From contig NZ_LT607413.1 of the NCBI RefSeq assembly GCF_900091495.1, forward strand, positions 6,029,001 through 6,093,000: a DNA stretch of 64,000 nt, given 5' to 3'. The number at the start of each line of letters is the position of its first letter. The stretch's first letter is position 1. Shown piece after piece: positions 1 through 8,058 of this stretch. The notes under the pieces were generated by a model that saw nothing but the letters and a program-made list of their open reading frames with translations, searched no databases and was not told the origin of the DNA. Source of the stretch: Micromonospora echinospora (GTDB taxonomy: Bacteria; Actinomycetota; Actinomycetes; Mycobacteriales; Micromonosporaceae). The position numbers and the translations under genes are program-made.

Positions 1-595
1 TCGACCAGCCGTCGATGGCGATGTGGTGGCTGGTCGCCAGCAGCACGTGCTCGTCGTCGGCGAGCCGGAACAGCGACGCCCGCAGCACCGGACCGGAGAC
101 CAGGTCGAACGGCACCGCGAACGCCTCGCGGGCGAGGTCCCGGGCCCGGTCCTCGCGGTCGGTCGCCGGCAGGTGCCGCAGGTCGACTTCGATCACCGGC
201 ACCTCGCCGGTCGGCCGGAGGACCTGTCGGGGCTCGCCGTCGACGCCGACGTAGCCGGTGCGCAGGATCTCGTGCCGGGCGACCAGGTCGGCCAGGGCGG
301 CGCGGAGCGCGCCGACGTCGAGCTCACCGGTGAGCCGCTGGGACATGGCGACGTGGAACGACGGGTCGGCCGGGTCGAACTGGGTAGCCAGCCACATCCG
401 TTGCTGGCCGGAGGAGCACGCGAAGCTCTGCTCGCCGCCGGTGCGCGGCACCCGGGGGACGGCCGGCGGGGCGGTGGGCGCCAGGCCGAGCTGGGCCAGC
501 CGCCGGGCCAGCAGTTCCTGGTGCTGCGGTGACAGGGCGGCCACGCCGCCGTGGCCGGGCCGGTCCGCGCCCGCCGGGTCGGTGGTGGTCGGCAT
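1..595 (-). CDS. NRPS, N-terminal condensation domain (continues beyond window)
   Basis: Read leftward from an ATG at 593-595 the frame stays open to the window edge, so about 198 N-terminal residues are visible. After a linker of about 45 residues the condensation-domain core begins: a C1-like stretch SSGQQRMWLATQFDP, a C2-like VARHEILRTGY and, at the very edge, the catalytic HHIAIDGW (HHxxxDG). Such domains join the upstream acyl or peptidyl thioester to the next amino acid. A GAGGAG ribosome site precedes the ATG, and only 28 bases separate it from the stop of the upstream NRPS gene, so it is the next protein of the same leftward operon. Whether adenylation and carrier domains follow cannot be seen. 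The domain call is firm; the product is unknown. Confidence 0.85.
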   Translation of the reverse strand, partial: MPTTTDPAGADRPGHGGVAALSPQHQELLARRLAQLGLAPTAPPAVPRVPRTGGEQSFACSSGQQRMWLATQFDPADPSFHVAMSQRLTGELDVGALRAALADLVARHEILRTGYVGVDGEPRQVLRPTGEVPVIEVDLRHLPATDREDRARDLAREAFAVPFDLVSGPVLRASLFRLADDEHVLLATSHHIAIDGWS

Positions 596-623
596 GGGAC
601 GGACTCCTCGAAGATCGTCGTGG

Positions 624-3600
624 TCAGTCATCGGCGCCGCTCGCTCCCGCGCTCGCCGGGTCGCCGACGCCGGCACCGCCGACGACGGCGGCGAGGACGC
701 CGGCGATCGTCGGGGTGTCGAAGAAGACGTGCAGCGGCAGGTCGATGCCGAGCTGGCGGCGCATCCGGGCGGCGATCTGGGTGACGCTCAGCGAGTGGCC
801 GCCCAGGTCGTCGAAGAGGTCGTCGTGCGGGCCGAACCGGTCGACCCGCAGCACCTGTCGCCAGATCCCGACGATGCCGGCGACGATGGCGTCCGCCCCG
901 TCGGCGGTGGCGTCGGCGTCGGCGGTGGCGGCGGTGGCGACGGGGTCCGGGGCGGGCAGCGCGGACCGGTCGAGCTTGCCGTTCGGCGTGGTCGGCAGCA
1001 CGGCCAGCGGCACCACCAGCTCCGGCACCATCCACCCGGGCAGCGTCGCGCGCAGGTGGCGCCGGAGGTCGGCGGCGGAGGGCTGCCGGCCGGTCCGGAA
1101 CTCGACGTAGGCGACCAGGCGCGGCCCCGTGCCGTCGTCGCGCAGCTCGACCGCGCAGCGGCGGACGTCCGGGTGCCCGTCCAGCGCCGCCTCGATCTCG
1201 CCGGGCTCGACCCGGTGCCCCCGGATCTTCACCTGCCGGTCGAGCCGCCCGAGGTACTCCAGCCGGCCGTCCGGGCCGAGCCGCCCCTGGTCGCCGGTGC
1301 GGTAGAGACGCGAGCCGGGTGGGCCGTACGGGTCGGGCAGGAAGCTGCGCGCGGTCAGCGCGGGTCGGTCGAGGTAACCGAGAGCCACCCCGGGCCCGCC
1401 GATGTGGATCTCGCCCGGTACGCCGATCGGCACCGGCCGCCCCCGGGAGTCCAGTAGGTGGATGCGGGTGCCGGGCAGCGGCCGGCCGATGGTGACCGCG
1501 TCGACCGGCTCGGGCAGTTCCGCCGCGCTGGCCCAGACGGTGGCCTCGGTCGGGCCGTAGAGGTTCCACAGCCGGCGCACCCGGGGCCGCAGTTCACGGG
1601 CCAGGGCGAGCGGCAGTGGTTCCGCGCCGCAGAGGCCGACCACGGTACGGTCGGCGAAGCCGGCGTCGAGCAGCAGCCGCCACGTCGACGGGGTGGCGTG
1701 CACGTGGCTGACCCGGTGCCGGCGGACCAGTCCGAGCAGGGCGGCGCCGTCGCGGGTGTCGTCCTCGGCGGCGAGCACGATCCGGCCGCCGGTGACCAGG
1801 GGCAGGAACAGCTCTGGTTTGGACATGTCGAACGACGCCGACGCCAGCGCCAGCCAGCCGTGGGTCGGGCCGCTGTCGAGAGTGGTACGCAGGGCGTCCA
1901 GCAGGTACCGCAGGGACCGGTGGGTGACCTCGACGCCCTTCGGTCGGCCGGTGGAGCCGGAGGTGTGCACCACGTACGCCACGTCGTCCGGCTCCGGCCC
2001 GGCCGGCACCGGCTCCCGGGCCGGCGGGCCCGACCCGGTGGTGGCCGGGTCGTCGACGGAGAGCATCCTCGGGCGGTGCGTGGACGCCTCGTCCGGGGTG
2101 CCGGCCTCGACCAGCAGCACCGCGGGGGTGGTGTCGTCGAGCACGAACGCCCGTCGGGCCGGTGGATGGTCCACGTCGAGCGGCACGTACGCGGCACCGG
2201 TGCGCAGCACCGCCAGCAGGCCGACCAGCAGGGCCGGCGACCGGCGCAGCCGGACCGCCACCCGCACCCCGGGTCGGGCACCGGCGGCCCGTAACCGGTC
2301 GGCGAGGGTGGCAGCGGCCCGGTCCAGTTCGGCGTACGTCGTCACCCGGTCACCGGCGACGACGGCTGGCGCGTCCGGTGTGGCGGCGGCCCACGCGCTG
2401 ACCAGCTCCGGGACCGTACCGGCCGGTGGCGCCGCTTCGACGCCGAACGGTGGCTCCCAGCCGATCCGCACCAGCCGACGTTCCTCCTCGCCGAGCAGCG
2501 CCAGCGCGCCGACCGGCGTGCCCGGTTCGGCGGTCGCCGCGCCCAGCAGCGTGACCAGGTGCCCGGCGATCCGGCCGACGCTGTCGGGGTCGATCGTGTC
2601 GACGCCGTACTGCAGGTGCACCGTGGTCCGGTCCCGACCGTCGACCACCTGCACGTGCAGGTCGTTGCGGGCGGCGTGGTGGAAGCCGGCCCAGTCGACC
2701 TCGGCGCGCAGCCCGGCGAAGACCGGCTCGGGCCCGGTGCGGCGCCGGTAGCTGACCGACACCGGCGCCAGCGCGGCCCGGGGGCGCAGCCCCGACACGG
2801 CCCGGGCCAGCGGCACCGCCCGGACCGGGTACGTGTCCCGCAACTCGGCGCGGGTGGCGGCGGCCAGGGCGGCGAAGGGACGGTCCGGATCCGGGTGCAC
2901 GGCCAGCGGCAGCTCGTTGACGAACAGCCCGACGGTGTCGCGGGTCGCCCCGGTACGCGTACCGAGGTCCACCGCCACCGTCGGGGTGCCGTTGCCATAG
3001 CGGCACAGCAGGGCGTACACGGCGGCGAGCAGCACCTCGAACCGGGTGTGTCCACTGGCGTCGGCGTACCGGGCCAGGGCCAGCCGGTGCGGCTCGGGCA
3101 GGTCGAACCCGACGACCTCGCCGGCCCGTACGCCGTCCTGGGGCCGGCGCAGTCCGGGCAGCACCACCGGATCGGGCTCCCGCCACCGGGTGGCCCAGAA
3201 GGCCCGGGCCGCCGCCACGCCGGCGGCGATCCGGGCCTCGTCCTCGGCGACGTGCGCGGCGTACGGCACCGGTGCCCCGCCAGGCGGGGCGCTCCCGGCG
3301 ACCCGGGCGCCGTACTGCGCACCCAGGTCGCGCAGCAGCAGGTCCTTGGACTCGCCGTCGAAGACCAGGTGGTGGGCGACGATCAGCAGCAGGTGCTCGG
3401 TCGGTGCCACGGTGAACAGGGTGAACCTGACCAGTGGGCCGTGTCGGGGGTCGAACGGGAGCAGCGTCTCGGCGCGGACGGCGGCGGGCAGTTCCCCGGG
3501 GGCCACCGACCGTCGGGTCAGCCGGGGTGGCGGGGCGGCGACCAGCGACAGTTCCCCGTCGGTGTCGTCGAAGGCGTACCCGAGGGCCGGATGCCGGGCG

Positions 3601-3770
3601 ACGACGGCGGCACAGGCGTCGGCCAGCGCGGCGACGTCGAGTGCGCCGAGCAGGCGTACCGGCAGTGGCATGTGGTAGGCGGACCGGGCGTGGCCGATCC
3701 GCTCGGTGAACCACAGGCCGTGCTGGGCGGTCGAGGCCGGCCCGAGCCGGGAGGACTCCACCGTGGTCAC
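624..3770 (-). CDS. Non-ribosomal peptide synthetase module C-A-PCP
   Basis: This 1048-residue single module activates one amino acid and adds it to a growing chain. The condensation domain (about residues 10-430) carries HHLVFDG at 133-139. The adenylation domain (about 455-950) shows VVHTSGSTGRPKG (A3), NLYGPTE (A5), YRTGDQGRLGPDG (A7) and PNGKLDR (A10 lysine). The carrier domain ends the protein with LGGHSL; Ser993 would take the phosphopantetheine arm. Aligning the pocket by eye to GrsA suggests D-M-P-H-G-C-L-V-W-K; I do not recognise this code, so no substrate is named. The GTG start overlaps the previous stop by four bases (GTGA), so translation is probably coupled. The preceding protein also ends in a condensation domain, giving an unusual C-C junction across two proteins. 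Confidence 0.92.
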   Translation of the reverse strand: MTTVESSRLGPASTAQHGLWFTERIGHARSAYHMPLPVRLLGALDVAALADACAAVVARHPALGYAFDDTDGELSLVAAPPPRLTRRSVAPGELPAAVRAETLLPFDPRHGPLVRFTLFTVAPTEHLLLIVAHHLVFDGESKDLLLRDLGAQYGARVAGSAPPGGAPVPYAAHVAEDEARIAAGVAAARAFWATRWREPDPVVLPGLRRPQDGVRAGEVVGFDLPEPHRLALARYADASGHTRFEVLLAAVYALLCRYGNGTPTVAVDLGTRTGATRDTVGLFVNELPLAVHPDPDRPFAALAAATRAELRDTYPVRAVPLARAVSGLRPRAALAPVSVSYRRRTGPEPVFAGLRAEVDWAGFHHAARNDLHVQVVDGRDRTTVHLQYGVDTIDPDSVGRIAGHLVTLLGAATAEPGTPVGALALLGEEERRLVRIGWEPPFGVEAAPPAGTVPELVSAWAAATPDAPAVVAGDRVTTYAELDRAAATLADRLRAAGARPGVRVAVRLRRSPALLVGLLAVLRTGAAYVPLDVDHPPARRAFVLDDTTPAVLLVEAGTPDEASTHRPRMLSVDDPATTGSGPPAREPVPAGPEPDDVAYVVHTSGSTGRPKGVEVTHRSLRYLLDALRTTLDSGPTHGWLALASASFDMSKPELFLPLVTGGRIVLAAEDDTRDGAALLGLVRRHRVSHVHATPSTWRLLLDAGFADRTVVGLCGAEPLPLALARELRPRVRRLWNLYGPTEATVWASAAELPEPVDAVTIGRPLPGTRIHLLDSRGRPVPIGVPGEIHIGGPGVALGYLDRPALTARSFLPDPYGPPGSRLYRTGDQGRLGPDGRLEYLGRLDRQVKIRGHRVEPGEIEAALDGHPDVRRCAVELRDDGTGPRLVAYVEFRTGRQPSAADLRRHLRATLPGWMVPELVVPLAVLPTTPNGKLDRSALPAPDPVATAATADADATADGADAIVAGIVGIWRQVLRVDRFGPHDDLFDDLGGHSLSVTQIAARMRRQLGIDLPLHVFFDTPTIAGVLAAVVGGAGVGDPASAGASGADD

Positions 3771-6700
3771 ACTGCCTCCGTTTCGGGCACCGGGTGGCCG
3801 GCACCGGGACGCTGCGGGGATCGGGTCGCCCGGTCCGGGTCGACCAGGTCGGAGATCGGGGCGCCGGCGCCGTCGGGCAGCGCGTGCAGCAGGTGCAGCA
3901 GGGTGTCGGCGAGCCGGCGCGGGGTGCTCGGGTCGAAGGCGTAGGAGTTCCAGAGCAGCCAGCCGGTCAGCGATCCGTCCGGCTGTTCCACCACGGCCAG
4001 TTCCGGTACGCCGAGATCAGGCCGGCCGTCCGGGGTGGGCCAGTCGGCGTCCAGGGCCCGGGGCAACGGGAAGCCCTCGGAGATCAGGCCGGGGAAGTGC
4101 GGGTCGCCGCCCCAGCTCTCGAACCGGAGCCAGGCGGCGGCCGGGAAGCGGGCGTAGAACTCGGCGAACGGGTAGTACTGGTGGTCCACCGCGTCGAGCG
4201 CGGTGCCGCGTACCCGGTCGAGCAGGTCGGTGAAGGGCGGATCGCCGCCGGTGTCGATCCGCAGCGGCAGCGACTGCACCAGGCAGCCGACCAGGGCCTC
4301 GAACTCCGGCCGGCTGCGCCCCGGGACCGGGGACATGACGACGAGGTCACGCGCCCCGCTCCAGCCGCTGAGTACGGCCGCCCAGGCTGCCGCGACCAGC
4401 ATGAACGTGCTCGCGCCCCGCTGCGTCGCCAGGGAGCGCAGCCGGCCGGCCGGCGCCGGGTCGATCCGGAACTCCCGCGAGTCGCTGCGCAGCCGTACCG
4501 CGTGCCGGCGGCCGGGAAACGGCTCGACGACGGTCGGTGCTCCGGCCAGCCGGTCCCGCCAGTAGCGGCGGGTCCGGGGCCACTGGGCCCGGGTCCAGCG
4601 CACCGCCTCGGGGTGCGACACCGGCAGCGCCGGCAGGGTGGCCGGCCGGTGGGTACGCAGCGCCGAGTAGACCAGGCCGAGTTCGCGCAGCAGCACCCCC
4701 ATCGACCAGCCGTCGAAGACCAGGTGGTGCACGGCGAGCCCGAGGACGTGGTCGTCCACGCCGAGCCGGACCACGATCGCCCGGACCAGAGGCCCGTGCG
4801 CCAGCCCGAACCGCAGCTCCCGGTCGGCGCGGACCAGGTCGGCGGCCTCCCGGGCGTCGGTCGCGGTGCTGACCGTCACCGCCGGTGGGCAGTCCGGCAG
4901 CAGGTACGCCCGGGGCGAGCCGTCGACGAGCCGGAAGACCGTCCGCAGCGCCTCGTGCCGGGCCACCAGGACGCCGAGCGCCTCGCGGAGCAGGGCCGGG
5001 TCGAACCGGTCGGTGATCCGGATCGCGACGCTGATCGGCCCCGGGTCGCGGGGCTCGTCGGTGGCGTACATCCAGGCGAGGAAGTTCTCCTGCTGAGCGG
5101 TGAGGGCCACCGTCACGTCGCAGCCGTCCGGTACGACCGCAGCGGTCGCCGGCTCCGGTGCCGCCACGGTCACGGCTGCGGTCGAGGCGGCCGTGGCCGT
5201 GGCACTGGCGGTGGAGGCGGAGGCGGTGGAGGCCGGGCGGGCGGCGCTGGCGAGCCAGTCGGCCTGGGCGGCCAGCACCGGCCGGTCGAAGACCACCGAG
5301 GCGGGCACGTCCACGCCGAACTCGGCGGCGGCCAGCGTGGCGATCTGGGCGGCCCGTAGCGAGTCCCCGCCGAGGGCGAAGAAGTCGTCGTGCCGGCCGA
5401 CCGCCGGCCCGCCGAGCACCCGGTTCCAGAGCGCGGCGAGCCGGATCTCGGCCGTTGTCGCCGGCGGGCCGGCCACGGTGTCCGGCTGGTCGGTGAACAG
5501 CTCGCGCAGTGCGGCCCGGACCACCTTCCCGCCGTCGTTGCGGGGCAGCGCGTCGACCAGGACCAGGCGCAGCGGGCGCTCGTGTGGGGCGAGCCGGTCG
5601 GTCAGGTGGGCCCGCAGCGCGTCGATCGGGAGCGGTCGGCGGGGCACCACGGCAGCCGCCACCATCGCACCGAGCGTGGTGTGCGGCAGGCCGACCACGG
5701 CGGCGTCGGCGACGTCCGGGTGGTCGAACAGGACCGACTCGACGTGCAGGGTGGAGACCTTGAAGGCGCCGGTCTTGACGGTGTCCCCCTCCCGGTCCAC
5801 CAGGTGCAGGTAGCCGTCGGCGTCGAGGTGGCCGAGGTCGCCCATCCGGACCCAGCCGTCCCGGAAGACCGTGGCGCTGGCGGCCGGGTCGCCGAAGTAC
5901 GTGCGGGACTCGGTCTCCGCCCGTAGCCACACCTCACCGGTCACGCCCGGCGGCAGCGGCGCCCCGTCCGCGTCGGTGATCCTCAGCTGGGCGCCGGCGG
6001 CCGGTCGGCCGAGCGCGGTGGGCCGGTCCGGGTCGTAGACCACCGTGGTGTGCGCCGGGGCGGCCTCCGTCGACGTGTAGTTGTTGACCACCGTGGCCCC
6101 GGGCAGCGCGGCCGTGAGATCCCGGGCGACGGCCGGGGGCAGCGCCGCGCCGGTCGAGGCGACCAGCAGCACGTCGCCGAGGTCGTGCCGCCGGTGCGCC
6201 CCGGCGCGCAGCAGCTCGATCGCCATCGAGGGCACCACGAAGACCGTGCCGGCCCGGTGTCGGGCGATCAGCGCGGCGAACTCCTCGGCGTCGAAGCGTG
6301 CGGCGACGACGGCGGCCGGGCGGGCGGTCAACGCCTGCAGCAGCATGGTCTGGGCGGCGTTGGTGCCGATCGGGAAGGCGTGCACGAAGTGGCGGGAGTG
6401 GGCCAGTGCCCGGCGGCGCGGTCGCGGTGTCGCGCCGAAGGTCAGGTTCGCATGGCTGGCGGCCACTCCCCTGGGGGCGCCGGTGGTGCCCGAGGTGTGC
6501 ACGATCTGGGCGAGGTCGCCGGGGCGCACCTCGACGTCGACCGGGCCAAGCGCACCGCCGCGCCCGAGGTCACCGGCCGCCGCCGTCCACCAGGAGCCGG
6601 CCGCCGGCCGGCCGGTGGTGGGCGCGGGTCCGGTGTCGGGCGGCGGACCGGCAGGGCCGTGCAGCACCCCGGTCGCGCCGCACCTGGCGAGCAGGTCGGC

Positions 6701-7000
6701 CGCCACGGGTCCGGTCCGGTCCGAGATCGGTACGGCGACCGCGCCGGCCGTGGTGACCGCCGCGTAGGCGACCGCGTAGTCGAGCCAGTCCGCCCCGCCG
6801 AAGACCAGCCCGATCCGGTCACCCCGGCGTACCCCCCGGCCCCGCAGGTCGTGCGCGCCCGCATCGGCCCCGGCCCGCCACTGCCCGAAGGTCAGCGTGC
6901 CGACCCCGTCGAGGAGCATCGCGACCCGGTCCGGATCGTCGTCGGCCCGCGCCGCGAGCAGCTGCGGCACCGTCGTCGGGGGGTCAGTGCGCACCGGCAC
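3767..7000 (-). CDS. AMP-ligase / carrier / condensation tridomain NRPS protein
   Basis: The first large enzyme of the leftward operon has 1077 residues in the order adenylate-forming ligase (about 1-510), carrier domain (about 520-590, ALGGDSL) and condensation domain (about 640-1050, HHLVFDGWS). The ligase has VHTSGTTGAPRGVAASH, MGDLGHLDADGYLHLVDR and a C-terminal NDGGKVVR lysine. The region that normally holds the amino-acid-binding Asp reads FPIGTNAAQTM, more like acyl-CoA synthetases than amino-acid A domains. It therefore probably loads a carboxylic acid rather than an amino acid (inference). The chosen GTG start overlaps the end of the preceding gene by 17 bases; another GTG two codons in is possible. 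As the first carrier-bearing protein of the operon it may be the loading module. Confidence 0.88.
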   Translation of the reverse strand: MPVRTDPPTTVPQLLAARADDDPDRVAMLLDGVGTLTFGQWRAGADAGAHDLRGRGVRRGDRIGLVFGGADWLDYAVAYAAVTTAGAVAVPISDRTGPVAADLLARCGATGVLHGPAGPPPDTGPAPTTGRPAAGSWWTAAAGDLGRGGALGPVDVEVRPGDLAQIVHTSGTTGAPRGVAASHANLTFGATPRPRRRALAHSRHFVHAFPIGTNAAQTMLLQALTARPAAVVAARFDAEEFAALIARHRAGTVFVVPSMAIELLRAGAHRRHDLGDVLLVASTGAALPPAVARDLTAALPGATVVNNYTSTEAAPAHTTVVYDPDRPTALGRPAAGAQLRITDADGAPLPPGVTGEVWLRAETESRTYFGDPAASATVFRDGWVRMGDLGHLDADGYLHLVDREGDTVKTGAFKVSTLHVESVLFDHPDVADAAVVGLPHTTLGAMVAAAVVPRRPLPIDALRAHLTDRLAPHERPLRLVLVDALPRNDGGKVVRAALRELFTDQPDTVAGPPATTAEIRLAALWNRVLGGPAVGRHDDFFALGGDSLRAAQIATLAAAEFGVDVPASVVFDRPVLAAQADWLASAARPASTASASTASATATAASTAAVTVAAPEPATAAVVPDGCDVTVALTAQQENFLAWMYATDEPRDPGPISVAIRITDRFDPALLREALGVLVARHEALRTVFRLVDGSPRAYLLPDCPPAVTVSTATDAREAADLVRADRELRFGLAHGPLVRAIVVRLGVDDHVLGLAVHHLVFDGWSMGVLLRELGLVYSALRTHRPATLPALPVSHPEAVRWTRAQWPRTRRYWRDRLAGAPTVVEPFPGRRHAVRLRSDSREFRIDPAPAGRLRSLATQRGASTFMLVAAAWAAVLSGWSGARDLVVMSPVPGRSRPEFEALVGCLVQSLPLRIDTGGDPPFTDLLDRVRGTALDAVDHQYYPFAEFYARFPAAAWLRFESWGGDPHFPGLISEGFPLPRALDADWPTPDGRPDLGVPELAVVEQPDGSLTGWLLWNSYAFDPSTPRRLADTLLHLLHALPDGAGAPISDLVDPDRATRSPQRPGAGHPVPETEAV

Positions 7001-7688
7001 CGCCGACGGGGGCCGGTGCCAGCCCGAGCTGGTCGACGGCGCGGCGCACCGTCTCGCGCAGGTGCGGCGGGATCTGGTCGGCGAAGCGGGCGAGGTAGGC
7101 CCGGACGTTGTCCGGATCGTCGCGCAGGAAGAAGAAGTCGGTCGGCACCATGTGCCGGATGGCCAGCAGCGGTACCGGGCAACGCAGCGCGGCGAAGTCC
7201 GGATTCCACAGCCCGCCCTTGGCCGGCGGGCCGGCGTGGAACTCGCCGAGCATCAGACCGTGCACGACGAAGCGCGCCTTGAGCCGCTCCTGGGTGAGGT
7301 CGACGACCTCGGGCACGTCGGCGGCGGCCAGGTCCGGGAAGACGATCAGGATCGTGGTGAACTGGGCGGCATCGCCACGGTGGCGGCTGAGGTCGAGCAG
7401 CCAGTCCCGGTGGTGGATCAGCAGTCGGTCCAGCTCGTCCGCCGGGTGTGCCCGGCCCGGCGCCACGGTGAGATAGAACGCGTTGCGGTCCAGCGACCCC
7501 TGAGCGTACGGGCAGACGTTGCCGGTTCGGCCGAGTTCGGGGTGCGGGCGGCACAGGTAGTCGCGGGCCCAGTCGAGGACCGCGCGCAGCGGCCGGACGT
7601 GTGCGCGTACCGGCGGGGGCAGCGGGTCCTGGTGCAGGTCCGCGACCTCGATCAGGGTGTGGCGGGCGTGCGCCGGGTGGGTCAGCAT
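6984..7688 (-). CDS. DUF6875-like protein, first gene of the NRPS operon
   Basis: This 234-residue protein has no signal peptide or membrane segment. The segment GNVCPYAQGSLDRNAFYLTV and the later ILIVFPDLAAADVPEVVD resemble a family I associate with DUF6875, small proteins in or next to peptide and siderophore assembly-line loci; the match is by eye. No reaction is known to me and no catalytic motif stands out apart from the conserved Cys-Pro. It opens the leftward operon: GAGGGG precedes the ATG at 7688, and its 3' end overlaps the ligase-carrier-condensation gene. That position argues for a role in substrate supply or assembly for the same product. Function unassigned. Confidence 0.6.
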   Translation of the reverse strand: MLTHPAHARHTLIEVADLHQDPLPPPVRAHVRPLRAVLDWARDYLCRPHPELGRTGNVCPYAQGSLDRNAFYLTVAPGRAHPADELDRLLIHHRDWLLDLSRHRGDAAQFTTILIVFPDLAAADVPEVVDLTQERLKARFVVHGLMLGEFHAGPPAKGGLWNPDFAALRCPVPLLAIRHMVPTDFFFLRDDPDNVRAYLARFADQIPPHLRETVRRAVDQLGLAPAPVGGAGAH

Positions 7689-8058
7689 CTGGGCCCCTCG
7701 TCTGCGTACGCGCCCTGGGTGGTCCGGTAGCCGCCGACGGGCGACCCTGTCCGTGCGCGCTGGCAGTCACGGTAGTGAGCGGCACGACAATAAGTAAGTA
7801 GTCCTTACAGTTAAGTGGACTGTCCTAACAGTCAGGGTCGGGGTCGGGCGATCCCCCGAGATCGACTTCGTTCGGCCGGGCCGGGCCGGGCAATGTCCAC
7901 TGTGTGGTGACGACGCGCGACGAAAGGCCGTCGACCATCACCGGACCAACCCGACGGGGCAACTGTTAAGAGTATTGACAGTACGCTCGGCGCGTTCCTA
8001 CGGTGGTTCCGCACCAACATGAAGATCGACTTACCGCGACGTGGGGTACGGGGCAGCG
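7689..8058. promoter_or_regulatory. Divergent control region between NRPS operon and fkbH-like gene
   Basis: This 370-base non-coding stretch serves both directions. On the + strand TTGACA (7975-7980), an 18-base spacer and TACGGT (7999-8004) form a good sigma-70-type promoter for the FkbH-like gene. Five copies of ACAGT or its complement lie here: ACAGT 7807-7811, ACTGT 7819-7823, ACAGT 7828-7832, ACTGT 7962-7966 and ACAGT 7978-7982. The last pair overlaps the -35 hexamer; the first three sit in an AT-rich patch suited to the leftward promoter. The extended half-site looks like CTtAACAGTt. This is consistent with one regulator controlling both operons, but none is encoded beside it. Confidence 0.5.
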
